33,726 bases of DNA from Chara braunii (Eukaryota; Streptophyta; Charophyceae; Charales; Characeae). The DNA is taken from contig BFEA01000070.1 of the NCBI GenBank assembly GCA_003427395.1, positions 2,713,318-2,747,043 on the forward strand, given 5' to 3'. Positions 19,909-29,782 of the stretch are shown here, one piece after another. The position numbers and the translations under genes are program-made. How positions within the stretch are numbered: the stretch's first letter is position 1; each line of letters opens with the position of its first letter. The notes below the pieces were generated by a model, which was not told where the DNA came from, did no database searches, and was given only the letters and a program-made list of their open reading frames with translations.

Positions 19909-20533
19909 GTAGGCGAGCCGTGTTGCAAGCGCAGCGCACATGTGAAGGGCACACCCGTAAGTCTGCGTCCATCGCGCAGGCGGTCAGCCAGTGGCAAGTG
20001 AGGAGACGAAGGCTCAAGACGATCATCAAGAACGGAGGGACACATGGAAAAATGTCGACGAGTGACGTTGCACTGGTCCACCACAGGGTTGATGGAGGGC
20101 TGGGAGGAACGGGGTTAGGGGGAGTCGATCTGTCGCAAAAAAAATCAACGGGAATGCATTGGCTAAGGAGAGACTGGAGGGGGCGGGCGGGTGGAGTCGA
20201 GGAACGAGGAAGTCTCTGCGGCTCTTTCGTTTGATATGACGAGCTCCATTACTTTACGTCTGTCATTGAACGATTGTCCAGTCGTCTAGCTATTCTTCCA
20301 CGTATCCTATCTCAGACGACGTCTTGGCATGTGCAGCTGATCTAAATGTGCCTCCCCAAAGGTTAATTGTTCAAGCGTCGAGATTGCTGGATGTTGTCGT
20401 ACATTTTGGGGGGCGGGTAGGTGGTCACAGCTCATCTGCGTGGTGCTCCTGGTTTTAGTTTTGTCAACAAACTGTTAGAAAGACGGAAGGGGAGTGAAGC
20501 GTTCACTCCCACATCGCTGATAGGGCTTCGGAA
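19906..20533. other. Non-coding stretch, nothing recognised
   Basis: No supported gene or RNA; purine-rich around 20150-20220. Confidence 0.4.
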
Positions 20534-20572
20534 TTGACTTGGGTGTTTGACTTGGGTGTTTTACTTGGGTGT
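20534..20572. repeat. Tandem repeat, 13 bp x 3
   Basis: TTGACTTGGGTGT at 20534 and 20547, then TTTACTTGGGTGT at 20560. Confidence 0.9.
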
Positions 20573-20842
20573 TCGTTGGCGGCGCGGCAGTGCGAAATGA
20601 TGGGGCTGAAAGGGAGGCACAGGGGGAGGAAACACGAAGCGCAGAACTAAGGCGGGCAATCTCATTTTATAAATAAAAATGCGACTTACGCGGTGAATGG
20701 TGGGTTCGGATGAAGGTACAGGGTCGGACGGGAAGAGACTGCAGGATATTGGTTGCCTTTGAAGGTAGACGGTCGTTTCGGGTACACTCGGCTTCGCTTT
20801 TGGGCCCCATTTTGTGTTCCCCTCTGTCCCCTTCATTTCACG

Positions 20843-20895
20843 TGTCCCCCCCTGGCCCCTTCCCTTTCCAGTCACCGCCTGCCCCTTTCTCCTTC
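20843..20895. repeat. Direct repeat, copy 1 (copy 2 at 21280-21332)
   Basis: Two 53-bp pyrimidine-rich copies share CAGTCACCGCCTGCCCCTTT and flank the candidate exon at 20961-21059. Confidence 0.8.
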
Positions 20896-20960
20896 TGCCC
20901 ATTCCGTGTTTCCCTCTGTCCCCTTCATTTTTTTTTATTTTTTTCTTAAATGTGCACCAG

Positions 20961-21059
20961 GCTGCAGTGGGGACGCAGTGGTGTATGTGTATCCACTGAA
21001 GCCCCGCGAGCTTGACCTCCGTAATCCCCATGATGATGCTGATGAAGAAGTGAACCCAG
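20961..21059 (+). CDS. Candidate internal coding exon of an unidentified gene
   Basis: A 99-nt open block sits between a textbook acceptor (a T-rich tract at about 20929-20945, then TGTGCACCAG ending at 20960) and a GT donor at 21060. Both ends are in phase 1. It would encode CSGDAVVYVYPLKPRELDL and then RNPHDDADEEVNP, which has the composition of real protein, unlike the pyrimidine-rich frames around it. I do not recognise the family, and no partner exon was convincingly identified. It could be a lone exon of a gene with long introns or a chance open block. Confidence 0.3.
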
Positions 21060-21279
21060 GTCAGCCCTGGACTTTGTAGCTGCATTTTCTTGCATTTTCT
21101 GTTCCATGAGTCCCATACTCACATTTGAACCGAGGAGTGAATTTTGTAACCAATTCGTGAAGAATAATCCGGCAGTAGTACTGTGGTAACTGTTGTAGAT
21201 TCCGGTGTAGTATTCCAGCCCATTCGTGTTACGTCTACCCTCCAAGTGCTGTAGTCCGAGCCATCCTCCTCATTTTCCA

Positions 21280-21332
21280 TGTCCCCCACGGTCCCCTTCC
21301 CTTTTCAGTCACCGCCTGCCCCTTTCTCCTTC
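21280..21332. repeat. Direct repeat, copy 2
   Basis: Same 53-bp unit as 20843-20895 with a few substitutions. Confidence 0.8.
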
Positions 21333-22328
21333 CCTTAACGTCTGTCAAGGGGGTACTGACTGTCACTGTATGATCTGTCGGCTCGTCGGTGTGCACTCGC
21401 TCTCCTTCGGTTCCATGGTTTCATGAGAACATGTGCGTTTCTCCTAATGAGGCGTCCGGGGTTGGAGGTCTCTTGGCCGCTTCTGATATAACATTTCGAG
21501 GTATTCTTCTTGATGGGGAAACGGGGGCCCCATGGAACTCCCTTTCTCTGTATTCTGGGTGGTCACCCATGAGAAAATGAAGAAGAGTTGTGTCCGATGG
21601 ATTGGTTTCATGCACGAGAGGTCTGTCGTGTTCTTTGGCCGAGAGGGGGAAGGGAGAAGGGGGTTGAGACATACTTCTGTGTCGTAGTGCCATCTCTCGT
21701 CTTAGCCTCTCCTGTCTGCCTTCTGCATACCTCAGTCATGGTATAGCGAACTGTGCGGGTTATGGAGGGGGGGGAGGATGACGAAGACCAGGAGCATCGT
21801 TGTCAGCGGTGTCGGGATGGTGGTGCCCATGGATAATGAAGGTAGGAGGATGGTTTGCGCCATGGCGCGGATGCCTCCGCTTCTCCGCGTGCTACGACAA
21901 AAGACGGACGGATTTTCTTCCCAGGCTCTTCTGGTTCTGCTCACTGTGTGTTGAGGGAGGAGGTGGTTGGTTCTGTTCATGGCAGGAGTGGAGTATCAAT
22001 CAAATGGTGTCAGTTGTTTGATTCTTCCTTTTTTGAGGACGTGGTAGTACTGCTTGGTCTTTGGAGCTTGACTCGGGTCGCGACTTGTGGAAGCTCAGGC
22101 AGGTAGCTAGCACGTGGAGATGACTTGTGCCGCTCCTAGAAACAGCAGTGGAAGTTCTGTGTGTACTGTATAGGAGGGTGTGCATGTGTGCTAGAGGGGG
22201 AGGGGGAAGTGGGGGCCTGTGTGTGACCAGGCCCCCTATCCCCCATGTTTCAGTTTAGTTGCTCGTGTGATCCGAGTAACACAAATGAAATAAATCCAGA
22301 AATTCCCAGACTGGGGATGCAACCATGG
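21333..22328. other. Non-coding stretch, nothing recognised
   Basis: Several short overlapping frames, none with family motifs or consistent coding character. Confidence 0.4.
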
Positions 22329-22401
22329 NNNNNNNNNNNNNNNNNNNNNNNNNNNNNNNNNNNNNNNNNNNNNNNNNNNNNNNNNNNNNNNNNNNNNNNN
22401 N
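22329..22401. other. Assembly gap (73 Ns)
   Basis: A run of N; sequence and true length are unknown. The right edge is 36 bp from a sequencing-adapter junction, and a CT tract lies between. Confidence 0.99.
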
Positions 22402-22404
22402 TCG

Positions 22405-22410
<6 letters not shown>

Positions 22411-22437
<27 letters not shown>
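22411..22437. repeat. (CT)n microsatellite beside the gap
   Basis: About 13 CT units run directly into the adapter. A simple repeat here probably caused the gap. Confidence 0.95.
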
Positions 22438-22475
22438 CTGTCTCTTATACACATCTAGATGTGTATAAGAGACAG
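22438..22475. other. Nextera mate-pair junction adapter left in the assembly (artefact)
   Basis: CTGTCTCTTATACACATCT is directly followed by its reverse complement AGATGTGTATAAGAGACAG: the 19-bp Tn5 mosaic end in the head-to-head form made by mate-pair circularisation. It is not biological. Translation across it gives the well-known artefact peptide PVSYTHLDVYKRQ. Sequence to left and right may come from sites thousands of bases apart. Confidence 0.97.
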
Positions 22476-23735
22476 GGGTAGATGAGGAGCCACCTGTAGA
22501 AAGGCGGCGTGAAGGAATGAAAAGGTTATAGGAGAGGGTGGGAGGAAAAGGAGGAAATATAGGGGGGAAAGGGAGAAAAAGGATGGGAGGGGAAAAGGAG
22601 GGGAAGAAGATGAGAAAAACTGCTAGTGAAGAATTAGGAGCGGCAAACAATAGAAAGGAAATGATGTTGGGTATATTTCTGCCTCCTTGATTTGTTCTCC
22701 AATTTTGTACATATTATGACTCGATAATTTCACTTGTCCTGCGGACAGGATTTTGGTTTTTATTGAATAAAAAAACATGTTTGGTTCACTATAATGTTTG
22801 ATGACGTTCTCGTTTATTACAATTGCTCTCTTTTGCACAAAGGAAATTGTGGCTGCTGCTGCCACTTCTACTACGAGTATACATTGGGGATGCTGTCTGG
22901 AGTATCACCCACACACCACATCTTTCTGCGTCTTCTTCTACCGTTGTCAACAAGAGTGCTTAATTGCAATCCCCGATCTTGCGGTTCCTTGCGTGGATCA
23001 CGCTCTTCCATTATATTTAAACTTTTTGTTTGTGTTTGTTTACCCTTCTCTTTTCCTGTTTCTCCTTCTATATAGGGGGGTAGCCCCTGAGATGGCTGGA
23101 TCCATCTGATTTCATCATGATTGTGTTCATGTCGGGCCGTTACGCCAATCTCCACAATGTGTTTATTGCGTCGCATCGCCTGGGTTGGATGGATCTTTTG
23201 TCAAGCTGTTGGTTGTTGCCGTTGTTTTTGTTTTCTAAGTACTCTTAATGCATGTGTTGCCTGCGTAGATTGTTGCCAAAGGCCTTATCTTCCCCTCTTC
23301 TTTCTCTCCCTTTGTTTCGACGTATTGGAAGGGTTATCTCATAAGTAGTTGGGCAACCTCTCCCCCCCTTCCTCCTTCCCCCTGCGGTTGAAGCTTTAGG
23401 GATAATGTGATGCTAGTCGTCTTTGCAATATGCCGTTTCATCTTTGCCTGCTCGCGCCCTCTCTTCCATCTGTTCAATGCGAAGAAGAGGAGAGATCTGT
23501 GGAGCTATACTGTCTCTTTTTGGTTAATCGATATGTGGCAAAAGAAAAGGAGGGATCTGCTAAGCCGTAGTGTTGCTTTCTTGTTAATTGATGTGGTACG
23601 ACCTATCTCCAATGTTTCACTCACCTAGTGTTGCCTCGTGCCCGTATGTTCGTAACAGTCGGCACTCAAGCCCATAGTGATTCGTATTGAATCATGTGAT
23701 GAAGCAATTCAGTATGCAACACAATGGAGGAGTTA
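22476..23735. other. Non-coding stretch, nothing recognised
   Basis: Purine-rich at 22480-22630, then AT-rich with an AATAAA at about 22765. No coding features. Its linkage to the left side is doubtful because of the adapter. Confidence 0.4.
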
Positions 23736-23875
23736 AAAAAAAAAAAAAAAAGGTTGGAAGGAACATTCAAGAAATCTGGAAGGAAGTTGAAATCTAGGAA
23801 TGTAGAAATGTAGGGAAAAAAAAAAAGAAAAAAAAAAAGAAAAAAAAAAAAGGAAGGAATGTAGAAATGTAGTCG
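23736..23875. repeat. A-rich low-complexity region
   Basis: A-runs at 23736-23750 and 23816-23850 lie between two copies of GGAATGTAGAAATGTAG. It may be the tail of an old retroelement. Confidence 0.7.
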
Positions 23876-25288
23876 TAGTGTATGTTACAGGAATTGCACA
23901 CAAAGTGAATGAAGTACTTCTCTCTAGCTTGCCGAGCTCTTCCGTTCTCCTGTTGTCTCTACACGTAACACAAGTGCGGCACACCTTGTCGTGCTCCCGT
24001 CGCTTGGCGGGTCTCATGAAGCAGAGAGCAAGCACAGTGATCTCCTCTCTTTTTCTCTATTTCTCAAGCACATACACACAGATCCTTTATTCAGTGTCTT
24101 TTTTCGTTTTTGCTTTTTCCTCTTCGTTTACTCGTAATGCCCTCTTTCAAAATTCCATGCGAGTATTTACTGAATCAATGTGTTTGGTACCGTTGGAGAT
24201 GTGTTCTCTTATCCATGCAGATGCCTTGATGACGAACGTGCATGAAAGGGCACACATGCACCACCCATTTGGATCTCCTTATGCACATACCTTGCATCGC
24301 GACCTTCTCTCATTCTCTCCGTCTCTCTTTCTCTGTGTCTCTCTTTCTCTCCCCATCTATCCGCCCCCCCTCTCTACCTTCCATCCGCCTATCCCGATGT
24401 GTTCACTTGCTCCTTTACATGCTCGTCACCGTTTCTGTGCTCTCCGGCACCGCAAATATTCCGGACCAACCACCAGCGGTCCCAACTGTCCTGTCCTCCC
24501 ATCCTATCTGGACCCTTGATCGACTCATCCTCCCTCTCTCTCATGGCGACCCATGTCAACCCTTCATCCGCTAGTCCCATTTTATTCCTGATTGTATATT
24601 CTCACCGATCCCGACCCTCTTATCTCCTCTACCTCCTTGTCTCACACCTCCTCCTCCTCGGCTTCCTGATATCACATCTTGTCCTCCACCTCCTCATCAT
24701 CATTGCCCTCCTCCTCCTGACTGCTTTGATCTGTGTGCCCGCGGTGTGCTTGGCCATTTCTTTTCATTTTTTTCGCCGTTATGTTTCTTCTCCTTGCCTC
24801 TCTCTCCTTATCTTCCTCCTCCTCCTCCTATCTTCTTCTCTCTCTTCTCGTCTTGGTCGTCCTCCTCCTGTCTCCTGCCCTTTCTCTCCCTCTCTCTTCT
24901 CGCCTTCCTCCTCCCCTCCTCCAGTGTGCGGCATGTTGGCGATGCTATGCGGGCTGGGTGGTATGAATGGCCAAAAAGAGAAGATAAAAACAGAAAAATC
25001 CTATTTCTCAATTTAGGTGCGTCAGCCTTGTGCTGGGCCATGCCAATCTTCTCTGTACCGTTTCAATTTTAACAGATGTTCCGGTTTCAGATGTTGAGGG
25101 ATTCCCAGCCTCAATTGGTTACCTTTATAATATAAACTGCATCATTTCTATGGGGAAAAAACAACAACAGCAAAGAAACAGATGTTCCAAAGGACAAAGA
25201 AAAAAACAAAACAAAGCCTATTTTCCCTGTTGACGTGACCCCGTCGGGATTGGGGGCCGTGGCCTGTGTGGCATACTCAGTTCCACAC
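23876..25288. other. Non-coding, largely pyrimidine-rich stretch
   Basis: 24310-24920 is dominated by C and T with CTCCTC runs, which give hydrophobic pseudo-ORFs. No gene recognised. Confidence 0.45.
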
Positions 25289-25305
25289 GGGCCCTGCAGG
25301 GCCCG
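25288..25305. repeat. Perfect 18-bp palindrome
   Basis: CGGGCCCTGCAGGGCCCG reads the same on both strands. It is followed by telomere-like words (TAGGGTT, GGGTTTAGGG) at about 25311-25345. Confidence 0.85.
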
Positions 25306-25487
25306 ACAGTAGGGTTAAGGTTTTCGTAGGGTTTAGGGTCTGTGTGACGTATAGGATGCAGTAGGCCACTAACTCGTTTTTGGCACCCTTACTTTTGCCA
25401 TTTTTCGCCAGACTCAGTTTAATTGCTCTATCCCCTGAGTCGCAGTGGTGGTAAGAGAACCACCGTGATTGAGGCTTTGTCTGGTGG

Positions 25488-25614
25488 ACCGCTCCATCTA
25501 TTGGTGGGGAGCCTCACCTGCTGGAAACCGGGTCCAGCGTCCCATAGATACATCTTTCTCTTTTTCAACCATTGAGCCTGACACCACAGTGCTGGAAACC
25601 GGGTCCAGTGTCCC
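25488..25614 (+). repeat. Two copies of the GCTGGAAACCGGGTCCAGC hairpin motif
   Basis: The motif starts at 25520 and 25591, each time followed by a GTCCC. The flank CTCCATCTATTGGTGGGGAG before the first copy also occurs, inverted, at about 29650-29675. This is probably a fragment of the same element that is inserted at 27781-29782. Confidence 0.75.
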
Positions 25615-25888
25615 ATGTACGGATTATAACATCCCTTCCTAACCTGAGGTGTGGTGGGTTGTAGGGGGGGGGCCAGCGGGGGGCACCGGTGGAGACTCCC
25701 TCCGAAACCCAGCCCCTACCCACCATCTACTGTCTTCGTGGTGCAGGTAAAATGAGAATTAAAAAAAGAAGTAAAAAGAAGTGAAAAGAACCGGAAAGGA
25801 CCGGAAAGGACTAAGAAGTCTTGCAGCAATAGGAATATGAATAGTCTGGATAGGCTGAAGTAAGACTGAAATGGACTGCAGTAAGACT

Positions 25889-26070
25889 GGAGGAAGGCTG
25901 AACAATACTGAACAAAAAAACTGAACCTGAACAAACTCATAAGACTGAAGGAAGACTGAACAAGACTGATCAAGCTCATGGAGGAAGGCTGAACAATACT
26001 GAACAAAAAAACTGAACCTGAACAAACTCATAAGACTGAAGGAAGACTGAACAAGACTGATCAAGCTCAT
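25889..26070 (-). repeat. 91-bp tandem duplication in the LINE-B 3' UTR
   Basis: 25889-25979 and 25980-26070 are almost identical. Each is itself built from shorter words like AAGACTGAA and CTGAACAA. Confidence 0.9.
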
Positions 26071-26156
26071 GACTCAGGTGGCACTTCCTAACAAGGTGGG
26101 GGAGGAAGGGGTCTGCAAAATCCTGGGCGGGACGTAACGGGTCTCCCTGATCTACC

Positions 26157-27775
26157 TTAAGTCCATTCGTGAAAGACCAGCCGATAATCTCTTTCAATCT
26201 CTACCGGGTGTTCCTCTTGCACATCTCTCTCCAATTGCTGATCCCCGGCCCACCTTACCTCCGCCACCCATCCCCCCCTTTCCCCTCCCAGCCTGTCTTT
26301 GCCAAAGCGGGAGATGACTCGGTTAATATCTCCCCGAGTATGCATTTGATCGAGTTTGTCTTTTGCCGCCCTCCACTGGGCTGTGAGTTCGTGCTGTACT
26401 AATAGCCGTAGGTGTTCCGTGGCCTCTCCATCCTCCACCCTTGCTCCTTCCACCTCTAGGGTGCATCTCCTCCACCATATGACCCATAGGTCAGCGTGTC
26501 TTCCTAGGTGAAACATATTATCCTCAAATGTATTCCCTTGGATCTGGGGGTAGTACCCCAGGAGTATGGCCCTCCAGTCCCATGGCCACAACGCTGCTGG
26601 AACAATATGCCGCCAAATCCTATCCCAGCTTCTCCACAGTAATACCACTGTCGGGCACTGGAGGAAGATGTGTTCTATTGTCTCAGCGCGCTTCCGCCCG
26701 GGGTATAACACTGGAGACATTTGTGGCACCACGGTAATGCTCGTCCCTGCTGTTCTAGGTGTGTGTGCTCTATTAGCCAATCATTGGTGGGCAGGCATTG
26801 ATGTTCTGTTTGCCACTGCAGGGCAAAGATTTTTGTCTGGTCTCTTTTCATAGTGAGCGAACCATCTAATGGGTTTGAGCAACCTTCGCGCTATATTGAG
26901 GTGGCGGTACCATCTGTCTTCTACTAACTCTCGCAGTCTACGTTTGGGCCGGAGCATTCGGTAAGCCGATTTAGATTTTAGATTGACTAGTGTTAATGTC
27001 TTTGCCTTCCCCCTACGGATCCTAGCTTCCTGAGACCATCTCCATTCCTCGGGGTCGGAAGGGAGATCTTCGATGAGGGTCATTGGTCGGTATGCCCTCC
27101 ATCCTCTTCCATCATCAAGTACCCGAATGCGATATACATCCTTTTTCTCTGTCCATATAAAGGGTTGTTGGTTCCACTGTAATATGTCATCCTTCTGGAT
27201 AGAGAAGATTTCGATCAGTACTTGTGTTGGATGGACGAGGTGCACGTGCCCCACTTGCTTATCATGTTTGGGCAGCCCTCCCCAGTCCCCTTCTTTTAGG
27301 CAAGGGCCTTTTTGGAGGGTGATGTACCAGTGAAGGGGGAAGCTTTCGATGAATTCTTCAAGGGCTGGTTCTGTGAAGTGACAGTACTGCAGCCATGTAC
27401 GCATTCTTTCTGTGTTTTTCCAGCATTTTGCCTCCGTGTCCCTAAGGTCCCCTACCCTCCGGACCTCGTGTTTCCACGGGGAGTCCGAGCTACACCTCAC
27501 GCGGCCCAGTGAGTTTATGATCAGTCGATTTCCGAACAAGGGTTGTCTGAAGATCTCCTCCCACCTGTTTGGTGTCTGTTGGTCGGGTGGGGGGAGCTTC
27601 CTCCATGTGCGCAGGAGGCGCAACCATTGTTTATCTGTGGGATCCCTATTTCGATATTTCCTGGGTAGCTTCCAATATTTGTCCTCGAGTCATACCAAGG
27701 GGTCGGTTTGAGGCGGAAGTTCTAGGGTCAGGGCTGCAATTTGTGCTAGGGCTAAGGGAACCCATTGAGAGGTTG
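26157..27775 (-). pseudogene. LINE-B ORF2, C-terminal part with Cys/His finger
   Basis: From 27775 the frame reads QWVPLALAQIAAL, is interrupted by TGA, continues as LEDKYWKLPRKYRNRDPTDK and then runs open from 27623 to 26781. It resumes in the same frame after one stop to 26157. LRTWRKLPPPDQQTP aligns with LRAWKDLPPDQPTP of LINE-A. A zinc finger CLQCYTPG / RKRAETIEHIFLQC lies near 26660-26725 but is split by a one-base frame change in a GC-rich run. The C-terminal tail is basic and ends HEWT. The two stops are one transition away from Arg (CGA) codons. Confidence 0.8.
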
Positions 27776-27785
27776 ATGAGAACCT

Positions 27786-27809
27786 GCTGGAAACCGGGTC
27801 CAGCGTCCC
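27786..27809 (+). repeat. Hairpin motif at the left end of the insertion
   Basis: GCTGGAAACCGGGTCCAGC plus GTCCC; the stem GCTGGA/TCCAGC has a 7-nt loop. The next 14 bases (TTAGATACGTC...) also match those after the 25520 copy. Confidence 0.8.
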
Positions 27810-28097
27810 TTAGATACGTCATCTCAACGGAGGGGAACCGCGCTGCGCTAGTGCTAGCGCCCTGTTGTCGGCCGACCGACAAGGTTAGATTGTCCCGGCA
27901 TGACTAGTGCCCGGGTGATTACCCTGGGGTTGCTCGGCCTGTGCGCGTGCCTCGCAGGGGGGCGAGACTGGTCAATAGCCACGTGGCACTCGGTGATTGG
28001 CGCTGTGGAGGCGCCGCGACACATGGGCAGGGGAAGCCCCGACAAGTGGATGATTGTTTTTTTTAGGTGAAAAAGCGGCGCGGTTCTCAGGGGAGCG

Positions 28098-29055
28098 ATG
28101 GAGATTACTATGGAACTACAACAAGGGGTCGATGACTGGTTGATTACTATGGAGAAGGGATGTCAGCAGCTGCACGCAGTGGTGGGGGTGTTACAAGGCC
28201 AGATGCAGAAGGGGTCAAACGTTGTTGTGGGGGAGATGAAACTGGATGAGTGGTTGGAAGCCCGAGGTCAAGATATGTTAGAAATTCTGTGGGAACTGGA
28301 GGAGGGGCCGGATCCTCGGTTTGAAGCATATCTTGATTGGAAACGACTGGACGCCAAGATGGGAGTCTGTCAGGCCTTATTTCGGGAGGGGCGTGACCTG
28401 CGCTGGCGAATGGAGGAGTGGTTGGAGGAGGACGACATAGGGGCGGGATGGGGGGCTGCCTCTTGTTCATTCTCCTGCTGGGCGGGGAGATGGTACAGTT
28501 GTTTCAGCTGATCAACCAGGGATAACTAAAGGGCCCGACGCAACGTGGAGTGCTTTGGTGAAGGGGACTACTGCGACATCATCGCCGATACCGCCAATAA
28601 GTGCAGCAACAGCCGAAGGATTAACAACAATCACGGCAGAAATACCGTCACAAACAACAGAGGCAGTACTAATGGAAGTGTTGGAGTTGGGAGTGGCGAA
28701 GATGACAACATCGACGGCGCCGAAGATGACACCATCGACAACGGCGATGACAATAACAACAACAACAGTGACACCGACAACAACGCTAACGACTGAAAAC
28801 TCCGTCATCACCGACGGGGGCAAAAGAGCGACAGATACAACAACAACAATAGCGTGGGAAGAAACATGGGTTGCTATAACAAAGGATGCGACACGTGCAA
28901 CCCCAATATCGATGCAGCGGGGGGGAATGTGCGGTATGCTTGGGCTGGTGAGGTGGGAGGAGGGAATGAAGGTGTGCTTGACGATTGTCCCCCCCCCCCC
29001 CTACCCGGTTTTTGTGCTTGGTTTGTCTTCGTTTGACCAGGCAGGAGTGGGATAG
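28098..29055 (+). pseudogene. Unrecognised ORF of the insertion, one frameshift
   Basis: 28098-28440 encodes an acidic, probably helical region (MELQQGVDDWLITMEKGC, MKLDEWLEARGQDMLEIL, FREGRDLRWRMEEWLEEDD). Near 28440 the good frame changes: the next frame is open from 28441 to 29055 and reads into a long Thr/Pro/Ala-rich stretch, ending with a short hydrophobic segment. Together this would be about 320 residues. A T-run followed by TAG|GTG at 28049-28067 resembles a splice acceptor just upstream. A helical head with a flexible tail would suit a gag-like or ORF1-like protein, but no motif proves it. The last part may be chance. Confidence 0.4.
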
Positions 29056-29520
29056 GTGATCTCCCTCGCGAATGGCATCAAGCACATAGACTACAACAGG
29101 GGTTGGGTTTGGTGTTTTCTGTGAGCGACCCCCCTTTCCTCCCCCCATTTTTACCTTGTAGTCTGGTTGAGGATGGGAGTGGGATAATTGATGTTGATTG
29201 GTGTCGTTCATTGATGTTGATTGGTGTTGCCCGGCTTGCAATACCAATCAACAATGGGGTGCTGAGGGGGGCTGGTTAGGATTTAGAGTGCGGGTGGTCA
29301 ATCCTTCCCTAGCGCGGGGAAGTAATCAATGCCCCCGCTTACAGATCACACACAAATTATATCGCTCGTATAGTTTTGATTGACAATTGATAAAGATCAT
29401 ACACTTCACATCACATCACATCACGGTTAGGGTTTCGTGCTTAGATTTTGATACTTACAAGAACAAGAATATAAACATCACATACACCAGACACATAGTA
29501 CACATACAATTTAGGGGTTC
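29056..29520. other. Non-coding part of the insertion
   Basis: Contains TTGATGTTGATTGGTGT repeated at about 29187 and 29211 and a telomere-like GGTTAGGGTTT at 29424. No gene recognised. Confidence 0.45.
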
Positions 29521-29533
29521 GTGGATTTGTACA

Positions 29534-29648
29534 GGTGTGCTGGACTCGGTTTCCAAATACAGTTACATCAATGTATAGGGACGTTGGACCCGGTTTCCAG
29601 CAGACACATGCTCATAATTGTACAGGGACGCTGGACCCGATTTCCAGC
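29534..29648 (-). repeat. Three inverted copies of the hairpin motif, about 45-bp spacing
   Basis: Copies at 29534-29557, 29578-29601 and 29625-29648 read, on the minus strand, as variants of GCTGGAAACCGGGTCCAGC. Each is preceded on the plus strand by TGTA(C/T)AGG, giving a tandem unit of 44-47 bp. Confidence 0.8.
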
Positions 29649-29782
29649 AGGTGTAGCTCCCCACCAATAGATGGAGCCTTCGACGCCAGGTCCTACTTAC
29701 CGGGGATGCTCTTATCACCTCATTAAGTAGGTCTCCCGTATAACGAAGTTTCACAAAAAAAAAAGTAAAAGAAAAAAAAAAA

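Larger units (their letters stand above)
27781..29782 (+). mobile_element. Unclassified 2-kb insertion within LINE-B
   Basis: The insertion interrupts LINE-B ORF2 just after TVRWLQ. Its left end starts with CCTGCTGGAAACCGGGTCC (27783). Its right part carries three inverted copies of the same motif (29534, 29578, 29625) and it ends in an A-rich tail (29753-29782). Two small hairpins lie near the left end: GCGCTA/TAGCGC (27845-27860) and TTGTCGG/CCGACAA (27865-27882). It contains an unrecognised ORF (28098-29055). Inverted ends suggest a DNA transposon, while the A-tail suggests a retroelement; it fits neither class cleanly. No clear target duplication was found. Confidence 0.6.

Noticed and set aside
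19342-20234. Long frames with Glu/Arg or Leu/Ser runs
   Set aside because: They are generated by the two GA microsatellites; the flanks show no coding character.
22245-22650. Open frames on both strands across the gap and adapter
   Set aside because: They are made of N-derived unknown residues, a CT repeat and the adapter peptide; none is biological.
24242-25072. Hydrophobic plus-strand frames that look like membrane proteins
   Set aside because: Pyrimidine-rich DNA always encodes Leu/Ser/Phe/Pro-rich peptides; no conserved motif.
25311-25345. Telomere-like TAGGGTT words
   Set aside because: Only two or three degenerate units; too few for an interstitial telomere.
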